Source: Desulfobacteraceae bacterium | GTDB taxonomy: Bacteria; Desulfobacterota; Desulfobacteria; Desulfobacterales; UBA11574 | Length of the DNA stretch: 5,129 bases | Reading direction: 5' to 3' | NCBI GenBank assembly: GCA_003486165.1 | Contig: DNGT01000434.1 | Location: 1,591-6,719 of the forward strand | Shown: positions 1-5,129 of the stretch, one piece after another | How positions within the stretch are numbered: the stretch's first letter is position 1 | How the letters are laid out: every line of letters starts with the position of its first letter | The notes under the pieces: generated by a model | Told to the model about the DNA's origin: nothing | The model's input: only the letters and a program-made list of their open reading frames with translations | The model's database searches: none | Made by a program: the position numbers and the translations under genes

Positions 1-1
1 G

Positions 2-514
2 GACAAGAACCAGGACATCATCGACGCTTCTGATCATGAGACTTTTGTGAAGGATTTGCTAATGGCCATGGGATATCAATATTCTCCCAATAAAAATATC
101 TCATTTCAGTATGCAGGCATTCAGATTAACGCCACTTCAAACCTTGCCACCAAAAGTAACGACAACATATTTTATATCGATTTTGGTAATTTTTATGGCG
201 ATGCTATTCATGCCATCGAAAAAAGTGGTTATTCTATCATACAGGTAAAAGACAATGATCGCCTGGATGATATCATACAGAAACTTCTCGGAGCGATGAA
301 TGCTTCATTTATAAAAGATCCGACATTTATGGCTGCTAAAAGACCGGTCGATTATAACACCCGGCTGAACATTCCTGGATTTTTAATGGACCAAGCAAGT
401 ATGTCTAAAGTCCTTCTAACAACTGCGCCGCTGCATCATCAGGTCATTCAATTTTTAACAGATAATGATATAAGAATCATTCGGATTAACCTTAAGGGTA
501 AAAAAAATGAGTAG
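2..514 (+). CDS. Unidentified protein, C-terminal 170 residues (5'-partial)
   Basis: The reading frame is open to the left edge, so this is the 3' part of a longer gene. The GTG at 47 is an internal valine codon rather than a convincing start: it has no clear ribosome binding site and coding sequence continues in frame upstream of it. The visible 170 residues contain no cysteine, no transmembrane segment and no motif I can assign. The pattern looks alpha/beta: short hydrophobic strands such as FYIDF, YSIIQV and IRIIRINL alternate with amphipathic helices such as LDDIIQKLLGAM. The chain ends in a basic KGKKNE tail. It ends inside the start of the next gene with an 8-base overlap, so the two are probably co-transcribed and translationally coupled. 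That is the only functional clue: a possible link to envelope or pilus assembly through the downstream TPR lipoprotein. I assign no function. Confidence 0.85.
   Translation, partial: DKNQDIIDASDHETFVKDLLMAMGYQYSPNKNISFQYAGIQINATSNLATKSNDNIFYIDFGNFYGDAIHAIEKSGYSIIQVKDNDRLDDIIQKLLGAMNASFIKDPTFMAAKRPVDYNTRLNIPGFLMDQASMSKVLLTTAPLHHQVIQFLTDNDIRIIRINLKGKKNE
494..498 (+). promoter_or_regulatory. Ribosome binding site of the TPR lipoprotein gene
   Basis: AAGGG lies 8 bases before the ATG at 507, inside the end of the upstream gene. It supports the start at 507 over the next in-frame ATG at 546, which would remove the basic n-region and part of the hydrophobic core of the signal peptide. Confidence 0.65.
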
Positions 515-1271
515 ATATAGGTTAAATTGGACCATCTTATTGATAATGGCACTTTATGTTGTTTCATGCGCGACGGCAAATATGGCCGTGCAAAAACAAC
601 AGGGAGAGGCACTAAGGAACCTTGGAGAAGAATACTATAAACAAGGGGATTATACTTCGGCATTAAAAGAGTTATTGAAAGCTCAAGCCCTTTATCCAGA
701 CGATGCCTTTCTTCAAAACGATCTGGGTTTGACCTATAAAGCCAAAAAAAGGCTGGATCTTGCAATTAAACATTTCAAAAAGGCCTTAGATATTAAACCG
801 GATTACGCACCTGCAAAAAATAACTTAGGCACTGTTTATCTCGATAAAGAGGAATGGGATACCGCCATTAAATATTTCAAAGAGGTTTCAGAAAACATGC
901 TCTATGCGACACCCCATATAGCACTGGCAAATTTGGGGTGGGCATACCATAACAAAAAGGAGTTTATCCTTTCTGAAACATATTATCTTAAGGCCCTTGA
1001 TTTAGACCCGAAATTTATCAATGCGCAACGTGGTCTTGGTCTTACGTATATTGCCATGGGAAGGAGCAGTGAGGCTAAAGAGATTCTTGAAAAAGCGGTT
1101 AAAGATTATCCGAAGTTTGCGCCATTGTATGACGATCTCGCCAAGGTTTATATAATATCACACGACTATGAAAAAGCTCTTGATGCCTATCATAAAGTTA
1201 TCGAACTTGCTCCTGACAGTGGTATGGCCAGGGAAGCTGAAAAGGCGGCCCAGAGAATAAAGAGATATTAA
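507..1271 (+). CDS. Six-TPR lipoprotein, PilF/PilW/Tgl-like probable PilQ pilotin
   Basis: This is a 254-residue protein with a lipoprotein signal peptide: a short basic start (MSRYR), a hydrophobic core at residues 8-19, and a lipobox VVSC placing the lipidated cysteine at residue 21. Alanine follows the cysteine, which fits sorting to the outer membrane. The rest is six consecutive tetratricopeptide repeats of about 34 residues (roughly 34-239). Each has the typical L-G-Y pattern in helix A, A-x-x-x-Y/F in helix B and a closing P, for example LGLTYKAKK and AIKHFKKALDIKPDY. A short basic tail ends in KRY. Length, lipobox and repeat number match Pseudomonas PilF (PilW in other species) and Myxococcus Tgl, outer-membrane lipoproteins needed for PilQ assembly. 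The gene starts within the stop region of the upstream gene and ends 25 bases from the pilQ stop. The alternative is a generic TPR lipoprotein with another envelope role. The TPR lipoprotein call is firm; the pilotin role is inferred. Confidence 0.9.
   Translation: MSRYRLNWTILLIMALYVVSCATANMAVQKQQGEALRNLGEEYYKQGDYTSALKELLKAQALYPDDAFLQNDLGLTYKAKKRLDLAIKHFKKALDIKPDYAPAKNNLGTVYLDKEEWDTAIKYFKEVSENMLYATPHIALANLGWAYHNKKEFILSETYYLKALDLDPKFINAQRGLGLTYIAMGRSSEAKEILEKAVKDYPKFAPLYDDLAKVYIISHDYEKALDAYHKVIELAPDSGMAREAEKAAQRIKRY
606..1223 (+). repeat. Array of six tetratricopeptide repeats (protein-level)
   Basis: The repeat units cover about residues 34-67, 68-101, 102-137, 138-171, 172-205 and 206-239. 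The third unit is about two residues longer, around ENMLYATP. The repeat is visible only in the protein; the DNA copies have diverged. Such arrays form a concave superhelix that binds a partner peptide, which in PilF-type proteins is associated with secretin assembly. Confidence 0.85.
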
Positions 1272-1296
1272 TGAAACGAAAAAATATGACAGCGCA
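1272..1296. other. 25-base convergent intergenic spacer without a clear terminator
   Basis: This is the only non-coding DNA in the window. It separates the TAA of the plus-strand TPR gene from the TGA of pilQ on the minus strand. It holds a run of six A (1279-1284), read as six T from the pilQ side. A 6-bp inverted repeat, ATCAAT/ATTGAT at 1296-1314, lies beside it but is AT-rich and 11 bases from the T run, so it is a poor intrinsic terminator. Confidence 0.6.
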
Positions 1297-3588
1297 TCAA
1301 TTCGTGGTATTGATTTGTGCCAGCTGAACGACTCTGGGAGTAATAAATATCAGCAGCTCTTCGCCGGTATCTTCATCCTTTTCTGTTTTAAATAGCCAGC
1401 CGAGAACCGGGATCTTTCTTAAATACGGGAGGCCTTCTTCACCGACATCTTTCCTTGTTTTTCTGATTCCACCAATCACAATCGTATCTCCATCGTCCAC
1501 CAGGAGTTCGGTATAGGCCTCTTTGGTGGTGAAGGATATTTGGTTATTAATAACGGCGCCGATTTCATTATTTTTTATGACAATTTTCATTGTGACGCGT
1601 TCATCCGGCGTGATATGGGGGGTTACTTCCAGTTCAAGGGCGATGTCTTTGAATTCAGTTGTGGTGTTGCCATCCGCATCCAGTTTGTTGTACGGATATG
1701 CCAGCCCCTGTTTGATCTTTGCGGGTTTATTGTCAAGGGTTAATATTTTTGGGGCGGATATGATCTTAACGTTGCCTTCAGACTCCGAAGCGGCCAGCCT
1801 TGCATCCACCACCCGGAATGTATTGCCGATCAGTCTTGAAAATGTAAATCCGATTGCTCCAAGACTGGTTGTTGGGGGATTGGTTGCGCTCATGTCGTAA
1901 CCCAGTGTGCCCCCCAAGCTGCCATCTGTTCTGGTACCGGAGATCGACCATGACGTTCCTATTTCCCTGGAAAAGGTGTCGGTGGCTTCGACAATCCTGG
2001 CTTCAATCATCACCTGCGGTGTGACCTTATCGATTTTTTTTATGATTTCTTTGGCCTTTTTTACTTTGTCAGCAATGTCTGTAATGATAATTTGATTGTT
2101 TCTTCCATCGACGGTGATACTGCCGCGTCCTTGGGTTGGCACTATATGAGGCGCCACGTCATCTTTTGCATTTGCATAGCTGACGGGGATGTATTCCGTT
2201 ATCAATGGTGAAAGCGCTTTTTTCTGTTCTTTTGCCTTTTGTTCCGCGGCCAACATTTCCTGCCGTTCCTCTTCTTCCTCCTTTAATGATTTAAGGGTGG
2301 CGATGCGTATAATATCTCCTTCGAAAGCCATCCCGAGACGATTCATTTTTAGAACCAAATCGAGGACTTGATCCCAAGGCACAGGCTTGTCAAATGATAA
2401 CGTAACCTTTCCGGAAACATCTTTGTCAATGGCGAAATTTTTTCCGCTGACGTCCATTAAAATACGAAATACGTTTTTAATATCTGTTTCAAAAAAATTG
2501 AGCGCTATTTTTTCGCCGGTGTATTTCCCCATTTTAGTTACAATTTTTTTCTTAGGAGATGTTTCCATCTCTGCGGGTTCTGCTTGCGCAACCGTCTGAG
2601 TGATCACTTTCTCCCAGGCTGGAAGTTTGGCTTTATCAAGAGGTTTTGGGGAGATTGAAGATGCTTCAAAATGAAAGAAAAGAAGATTGTCAGTCTGCTC
2701 GATAAAATAAGGTACGGGTTCGCGCAATTCGATAATAAATCCGGAATTGTCTTTCATGGCAGATGTCTGAAACGGTATGATGCGGTCCACAGCGCTTTCA
2801 AAACGTGTGGTAATTAAGGGTCGCTTGCGATAATCCGGCAAGTTTGAGTGATAAAGATTAAGCAACAGTTTTTTTTCGTTGATTTTTTTTAAGTCATATT
2901 TGGCAGGAATTGTAGTTCCAATAATAATCGTCGATTTACCTTCCTTTTCACTTGAAAAATCGATGCGATTCACCCAGGCAGGTTTTTTTTCATTGGCTTG
3001 TAATTGCGAAGCTTGAGGGGTTGGGGCTTTAACGGGTGATATTTCTTGGGTAACCGTGGCGGGCTTTTGGTTACTATCTTTTATTTCAACACTCGATTTT
3101 TCTGTCTGTTCCGAAGTCTGTGCAACAGTGGGTGATTTTTTGAATGATATGATTAGGTCTTTGTCTTCACGGATAACTTCATAAGAAACATCTTCTTTTA
3201 ATAGAATTTCGATAAGACTTGTTTGACCTTTGGCGGTTAATTCAGAAGCTTTGATTGAGGCAACAACATCACTTTCTGGATGGTAGTTCTTATCGATATT
3301 GTCAATGTTTGTTTCAGGGAAATAAAGCAGAACGCCAAGAGGGGAAGATTGTTTGACGGATGTATAGGTCAGGATTTGGTTCCCGCTAACACGTATGTTG
3401 CTTGATTCGGAATCTTCCAGCTCGCTTATTTGGGTGATAAGCTTTGGGGCAGAAGGTTCAGCCGTAAGTTTTTTGGTTTCTTTAACTGCCTTGGTATTTG
3501 AAGCACACCCGATAAACATGGGCAGCAAAATTACCAAAAAAGAGGATAGTATTCTAAATTTTAGCGGTTTTTTTGTTTCACAATTCAT
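1297..3588 (-). CDS. pilQ: Type IV pilus secretin PilQ
   Basis: PilQ forms the outer-membrane ring through which the type IV pilus is extruded and retracted. The 763 residues read in order as follows. A signal peptide (1-27) ends in a lipobox-like FIGC with Cys28. A first AMIN-like beta domain (about 54-150) is followed by a polar P/T/Q/K-rich linker (151-203) and a second AMIN-like domain (204-310), a fold that binds peptidoglycan in this family. After another linker come N0/STN (about 358-430), a very charged segment (432-457) and N1 (about 463-522). The secretin barrel (about 523-755) begins at VMIEARIVEAT and ends with the family signature, GDTIVIGG (700-707), an 11-residue spacer after I708, then LPYLRKIPVLGWLF, and finally LLIFITPRVV. 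Nothing is truncated. ATG 3588 has a good GGAG upstream and lies 1 base past the pilP stop. The odd point is the lipobox: most PilQ proteins have a signal peptidase I site, whereas a few secretins (BfpB, HxcQ) are lipoproteins. Phe at -3 makes the lipobox imperfect. Confidence 0.97.
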   Translation of the reverse strand: MNCETKKPLKFRILSSFLVILLPMFIGCASNTKAVKETKKLTAEPSAPKLITQISELEDSESSNIRVSGNQILTYTSVKQSSPLGVLLYFPETNIDNIDKNYHPESDVVASIKASELTAKGQTSLIEILLKEDVSYEVIREDKDLIISFKKSPTVAQTSEQTEKSSVEIKDSNQKPATVTQEISPVKAPTPQASQLQANEKKPAWVNRIDFSSEKEGKSTIIIGTTIPAKYDLKKINEKKLLLNLYHSNLPDYRKRPLITTRFESAVDRIIPFQTSAMKDNSGFIIELREPVPYFIEQTDNLLFFHFEASSISPKPLDKAKLPAWEKVITQTVAQAEPAEMETSPKKKIVTKMGKYTGEKIALNFFETDIKNVFRILMDVSGKNFAIDKDVSGKVTLSFDKPVPWDQVLDLVLKMNRLGMAFEGDIIRIATLKSLKEEEEERQEMLAAEQKAKEQKKALSPLITEYIPVSYANAKDDVAPHIVPTQGRGSITVDGRNNQIIITDIADKVKKAKEIIKKIDKVTPQVMIEARIVEATDTFSREIGTSWSISGTRTDGSLGGTLGYDMSATNPPTTSLGAIGFTFSRLIGNTFRVVDARLAASESEGNVKIISAPKILTLDNKPAKIKQGLAYPYNKLDADGNTTTEFKDIALELEVTPHITPDERVTMKIVIKNNEIGAVINNQISFTTKEAYTELLVDDGDTIVIGGIRKTRKDVGEEGLPYLRKIPVLGWLFKTEKDEDTGEELLIFITPRVVQLAQINTTN

Positions 3589-3589
3589 G

Positions 3590-4219
3590 CTATTCTCCAG
3601 GAGGTTTCTGAAGTTTAATTGGTTTTTTTATGATAGAAACTTTGCCATAAATATCTTCACTCTCTTCTTCGATAATAATCCTGTCCTTTAATATCTGTAC
3701 GATTTTACCCGAATTTGTTCCTATATAAGTCCCTTTTTTTACCACATATCCTTTCCCGGTGGTTTCCTGAACCAAAGCCCTGTTACCACTCGGAGCCTGT
3801 ATAATGCCCACAAGGGTCAGCTGGCTTAGGTTTACCTTTTCAAGGGGTGTGAGGGGTTTGCGCTGTTTGATTGTTTTATTCCCAACTGCCAATGAAACAC
3901 TTTCTTTTTTAAAAAGTGGTTCAAATGGATCCAGCTTCCCTTCAGGGTTATATAAATCGCTGATTTCCGATATGGTGGTTTTCTTGGCTGCAGGGGATTT
4001 TTCAGCAACTAATTCTTGTTTTGAGTTTGAAATATCAGCCTGCACTGTCTCTTTCGGTTTGATTGTTGGTGTTTGAACATCCTTTTTTTCAACAATGATT
4101 TTTTTCGTAATTTGCTTTGATTTTAAAGGGGGTTCGGATGTTTTCTCACAACCCCACAACACAGGGAAAAAACAGATAATACAAACGATACTGCTTATAA
4201 AAGCAAAATGTTTATCCAT
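3590..4219 (-). CDS. pilP: Type IV pilus assembly lipoprotein PilP
   Basis: PilP is an inner-membrane-anchored lipoprotein that binds the PilN-PilO dimer and contacts the N0 region of PilQ, linking the inner and outer parts of the pilus machine. The 209 residues begin with a signal peptide whose lipobox LWGC puts the lipidated cysteine at residue 24, followed by glutamate. A long, probably disordered, lysine-rich region follows (25-85). Then comes the family hallmark YNPEGKLDPFEPLF (90-103), where the DPF core is the most conserved part. The compact beta-sandwich domain (about 125-203) contains LTLVGIIQAPSGNRALVQ and the GKGYVVKKGTYIG turn typical of PilP. Length and layout are normal for the family. 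The start sits 3 bases past the pilO stop with only an A-rich purine stretch in place of a Shine-Dalgarno, so translation probably depends on ribosomes finishing pilO. The stop is 1 base before the pilQ ATG. Confidence 0.95.
   Translation of the reverse strand: MDKHFAFISSIVCIICFFPVLWGCEKTSEPPLKSKQITKKIIVEKKDVQTPTIKPKETVQADISNSKQELVAEKSPAAKKTTISEISDLYNPEGKLDPFEPLFKKESVSLAVGNKTIKQRKPLTPLEKVNLSQLTLVGIIQAPSGNRALVQETTGKGYVVKKGTYIGTNSGKIVQILKDRIIIEEESEDIYGKVSIIKKPIKLQKPPGE
3594..3598 (-). promoter_or_regulatory. Ribosome binding site of pilQ
   Basis: On the minus strand GGAGA lies within the last codons of pilP, with 6 bases between GGAG and the pilQ ATG. It is the only strong Shine-Dalgarno sequence visible in the pil part of the window. 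The starts of pilO and pilP lack one and appear to rely on coupling. Confidence 0.7.
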
Positions 4220-4222
4220 GAT

Positions 4223-4861
4223 TTAGCTTTTCTTTTTTTTATTTGACGGAGAAGCTTGTTCAGGCTTCGTTTCAACAAAACGATAAGTGATGGCCTTACA
4301 CGAAGTTATTAGGTTCGTGTTGCCTTGTGTAGAGACCATCTTGATGTCGTCGATGTTTACGATTCTGGATAACCGTGCCACTTTGTCGAAAAAAAGAGCA
4401 ACATTATGATAATTCCCTGTTACCTTAATTGATACGGGGATTTCAGCATAAAAATCTTTATTTTGTTCAGATTCCGGCTGAAACAGCAAGAAGTCCAGAC
4501 CAGCGTCACGACCGGATTGGGATACACTTGACAATAAAGCCGGTATTTCTTTTGTTTCAGGAAGCTTTTTCATGACCATTTTAAATTCCATTTCTGCATC
4601 CTTAAGCTTATCCTGATAATATTTCAGTTGATTTGCCTTTTCTTTTGCCGTGGCAAGCCGGGTTTCCAGCGTTGTGCATTCCTTTTTTAATGCGTTGATA
4701 TTACTTATTTTAGGAAGAAAGGAAAAATATACAAAAGGACCGACAAGCAGTACAAAGAAACCCAAACATAATAAGATTTTGTATAGTTTGGATAGCTTTC
4801 CGATCTTAGCGGTGGTTTCGAAAAACAGGTTTGTTATTTTAGATGTGTCGATTTTTTTCAT
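4223..4861 (-). CDS. pilO: Type IV pilus inner-membrane alignment protein PilO
   Basis: PilO pairs with PilN in the inner membrane and, with PilP, forms the alignment subcomplex between the cytoplasmic motor platform and PilQ. The 212 residues show a cytoplasmic basic N-terminus (1-27), one transmembrane helix (about 28-49, LLCLGFFVLLVGPFVYF) and a periplasmic coiled coil (about 52-98). A ferredoxin-like domain (about 99-195) carries the family pattern LPETKEIPALL...GLDFLLFQP...IPVSIKVTGNYHNVALFFDKVARLSRIVNI. The tail is hydrophilic and ends in KKKKS. The ATG overlaps the pilN stop by one base (TAATG) and has no recognisable Shine-Dalgarno, so coupled translation is likely. The codons for the lysine run contain an in-phase A AAA AAG, noted separately. 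Family and operon position agree fully. Confidence 0.96.
   Translation of the reverse strand: MKKIDTSKITNLFFETTAKIGKLSKLYKILLCLGFFVLLVGPFVYFSFLPKISNINALKKECTTLETRLATAKEKANQLKYYQDKLKDAEMEFKMVMKKLPETKEIPALLSSVSQSGRDAGLDFLLFQPESEQNKDFYAEIPVSIKVTGNYHNVALFFDKVARLSRIVNIDDIKMVSTQGNTNLITSCKAITYRFVETKPEQASPSNKKKKS
4232..4238 (-). promoter_or_regulatory. Possible -1 frameshift slippery heptamer at the 3' end of pilO
   Basis: The codons AAA AAA AAG (4240-4232, minus strand) near the pilO C-terminus contain A AAA AAG in the correct phase for tandem -1 slippage, as in the E. coli dnaX site. A -1 shift would replace the final KS with a few different residues and stop at TAA 4214-4212, just inside pilP. 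No strong stimulatory hairpin or upstream Shine-Dalgarno is evident. The run may simply be a lysine tail, or an A-rich initiation enhancer for pilP. Confidence 0.25.
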
Positions 4862-5129
4862 TATTTTTGGTCCGGCTTTGAGTCGACATCATTGTTGTTT
4901 TCTGGTTGTTTCAAAGAAGATTTTTCACATCCAATTTCAAAATTTTTTAGATTTAATTTATTTATTTCTTGTTGTTTTATCGTCTTTAAATTGACATTTT
5001 TATAAAGTTTTGAATCTTCCAAGCGACTCATAAAATCAGCAATGGTTTTATTATCCAATGCAATCCCTTTGATATTTACCTTTTCTCCAGACGCCTCAAA
5101 ACTGTTGAACCATAATCTTTTAACGGGTT
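4861..5129 (-). CDS. pilN: Type IV pilus inner-membrane alignment protein PilN, C-terminal part (5' end beyond window)
   Basis: The frame is open to the right edge, giving about 89 codons of the C-terminal end. A TTG at 5058 is internal, not a start, because conserved PilN sequence continues upstream of it. Visible residues run PVKRLWFNSFEASGEKVNIKG, then a DNKTIADFMSRLEDSKLYKNV stretch and VNLKTIKQ. This is the usual end of the PilN periplasmic ferredoxin-like domain, in which LW..S.E, V.I.G.A.D...IA.FM..LE.S and V.L recur. After FEIGCE the chain ends in a polar tail rich in N, D, K and Q. The transmembrane helix, the coiled coil and the cytoplasmic PilM-binding motif would lie upstream, outside the window. 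PilN dimerises with PilO. Its TAA overlaps the pilO ATG by one base, which supports one operon with pilM expected before it. Confidence 0.93.
   Translation of the reverse strand, partial: PVKRLWFNSFEASGEKVNIKGIALDNKTIADFMSRLEDSKLYKNVNLKTIKQQEINKLNLKNFEIGCEKSSLKQPENNNDVDSKPDQK

Noticed and set aside
47..514. Complete gene starting at GTG 47
   Set aside because: The frame stays open upstream to base 2 with coding-like residues and there is no Shine-Dalgarno before the GTG, so a larger truncated gene is more likely.
734..755. Small hairpin AGCC-A7-GGCT inside the TPR gene
   Set aside because: A four-base stem around a homopolymer within coding sequence is expected by chance and has no terminator-like T tract.
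448..765. Minus-strand open frame of 105 codons across the start of the TPR lipoprotein gene
   Set aside because: It lies antisense to a clear signal peptide and TPR sequence and has no recognisable motif.
1279..1314. Possible intrinsic terminator of pilQ (ATCAAT/ATTGAT stem and a six-T run on the minus strand)
   Set aside because: The stem is only 6 bp with four A-T pairs, has a 7-base loop, and lies 11 bases before the T run, so it does not have terminator geometry.
1523..2599. Several plus-strand open frames of 60-125 codons opposite pilQ
   Set aside because: They are antisense shadows of a well-conserved secretin gene. Their composition is that expected from the complementary strand, they have no convincing ribosome binding sites and they match no family.
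3395..4994. Plus-strand open frames opposite the pilQ start, pilP and pilO
   Set aside because: All are shadows of conserved pil genes on the minus strand. Hydrophobic-looking stretches arise from the complement of lysine- and glutamate-rich codons.
4861..5058. Short independent gene starting at TTG 5058
   Set aside because: Conserved PilN sequence continues upstream in the same frame to the window edge, so this is the end of pilN and not a separate 65-residue gene.

Overview
This window holds the distal end of a type IV pilus alignment and secretin operon on the minus strand. It converges on the end of a second, unrelated-looking transcription unit on the plus strand. Four minus-strand genes follow one another in the canonical order pilN (its start lies beyond the right edge), pilO, pilP, pilQ. 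They are packed with a 1-base overlap, a 3-base gap and a 1-base gap. The plus strand carries the 3' part of a gene I do not recognise and, overlapping it by 8 bases, a lipoprotein made of six tetratricopeptide repeats. Coding density is almost total: the only intergenic DNA is 25 bases between the two convergent stop codons.

The DNA is AT-leaning and lysine-rich, with many 7-8 base A runs on the coding strands. The PilQ architecture is N-terminal lipobox, two AMIN-like domains, charged N0-N1 linker, then secretin. Together these suggest a Gram-negative bacterium with a type IVa pilus, most likely Desulfobacterota (the former Deltaproteobacteria, sulfate-reducer-like). The phylum call is an inference from protein character and gene layout, not from a marker gene.

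The pil genes describe one machine. PilN and PilO are single-pass inner-membrane proteins that dimerise in the periplasm. PilP is an inner-membrane lipoprotein whose C-terminal beta domain bridges to the secretin. PilQ is the outer-membrane gate through which the pilus passes. pilM is expected just beyond the right edge. The plus-strand TPR lipoprotein has the length, lipobox and six-TPR count of the PilF/PilW/Tgl pilotins that help PilQ reach or assemble in the outer membrane. Its position tail-to-tail with pilQ makes that role plausible, though not proven.

I see no mobile element, CRISPR array, RNA gene, riboswitch or convincing intrinsic terminator, and no wholly new system. The points most worth checking are a lipobox on PilQ itself beside a probable pilotin gene, an in-phase A AAA AAG slippery heptamer at the pilO-pilP junction, a cluster of 8-base homopolymers in the pilQ linker region, the almost absent convergent spacer, and the unknown plus-strand protein.
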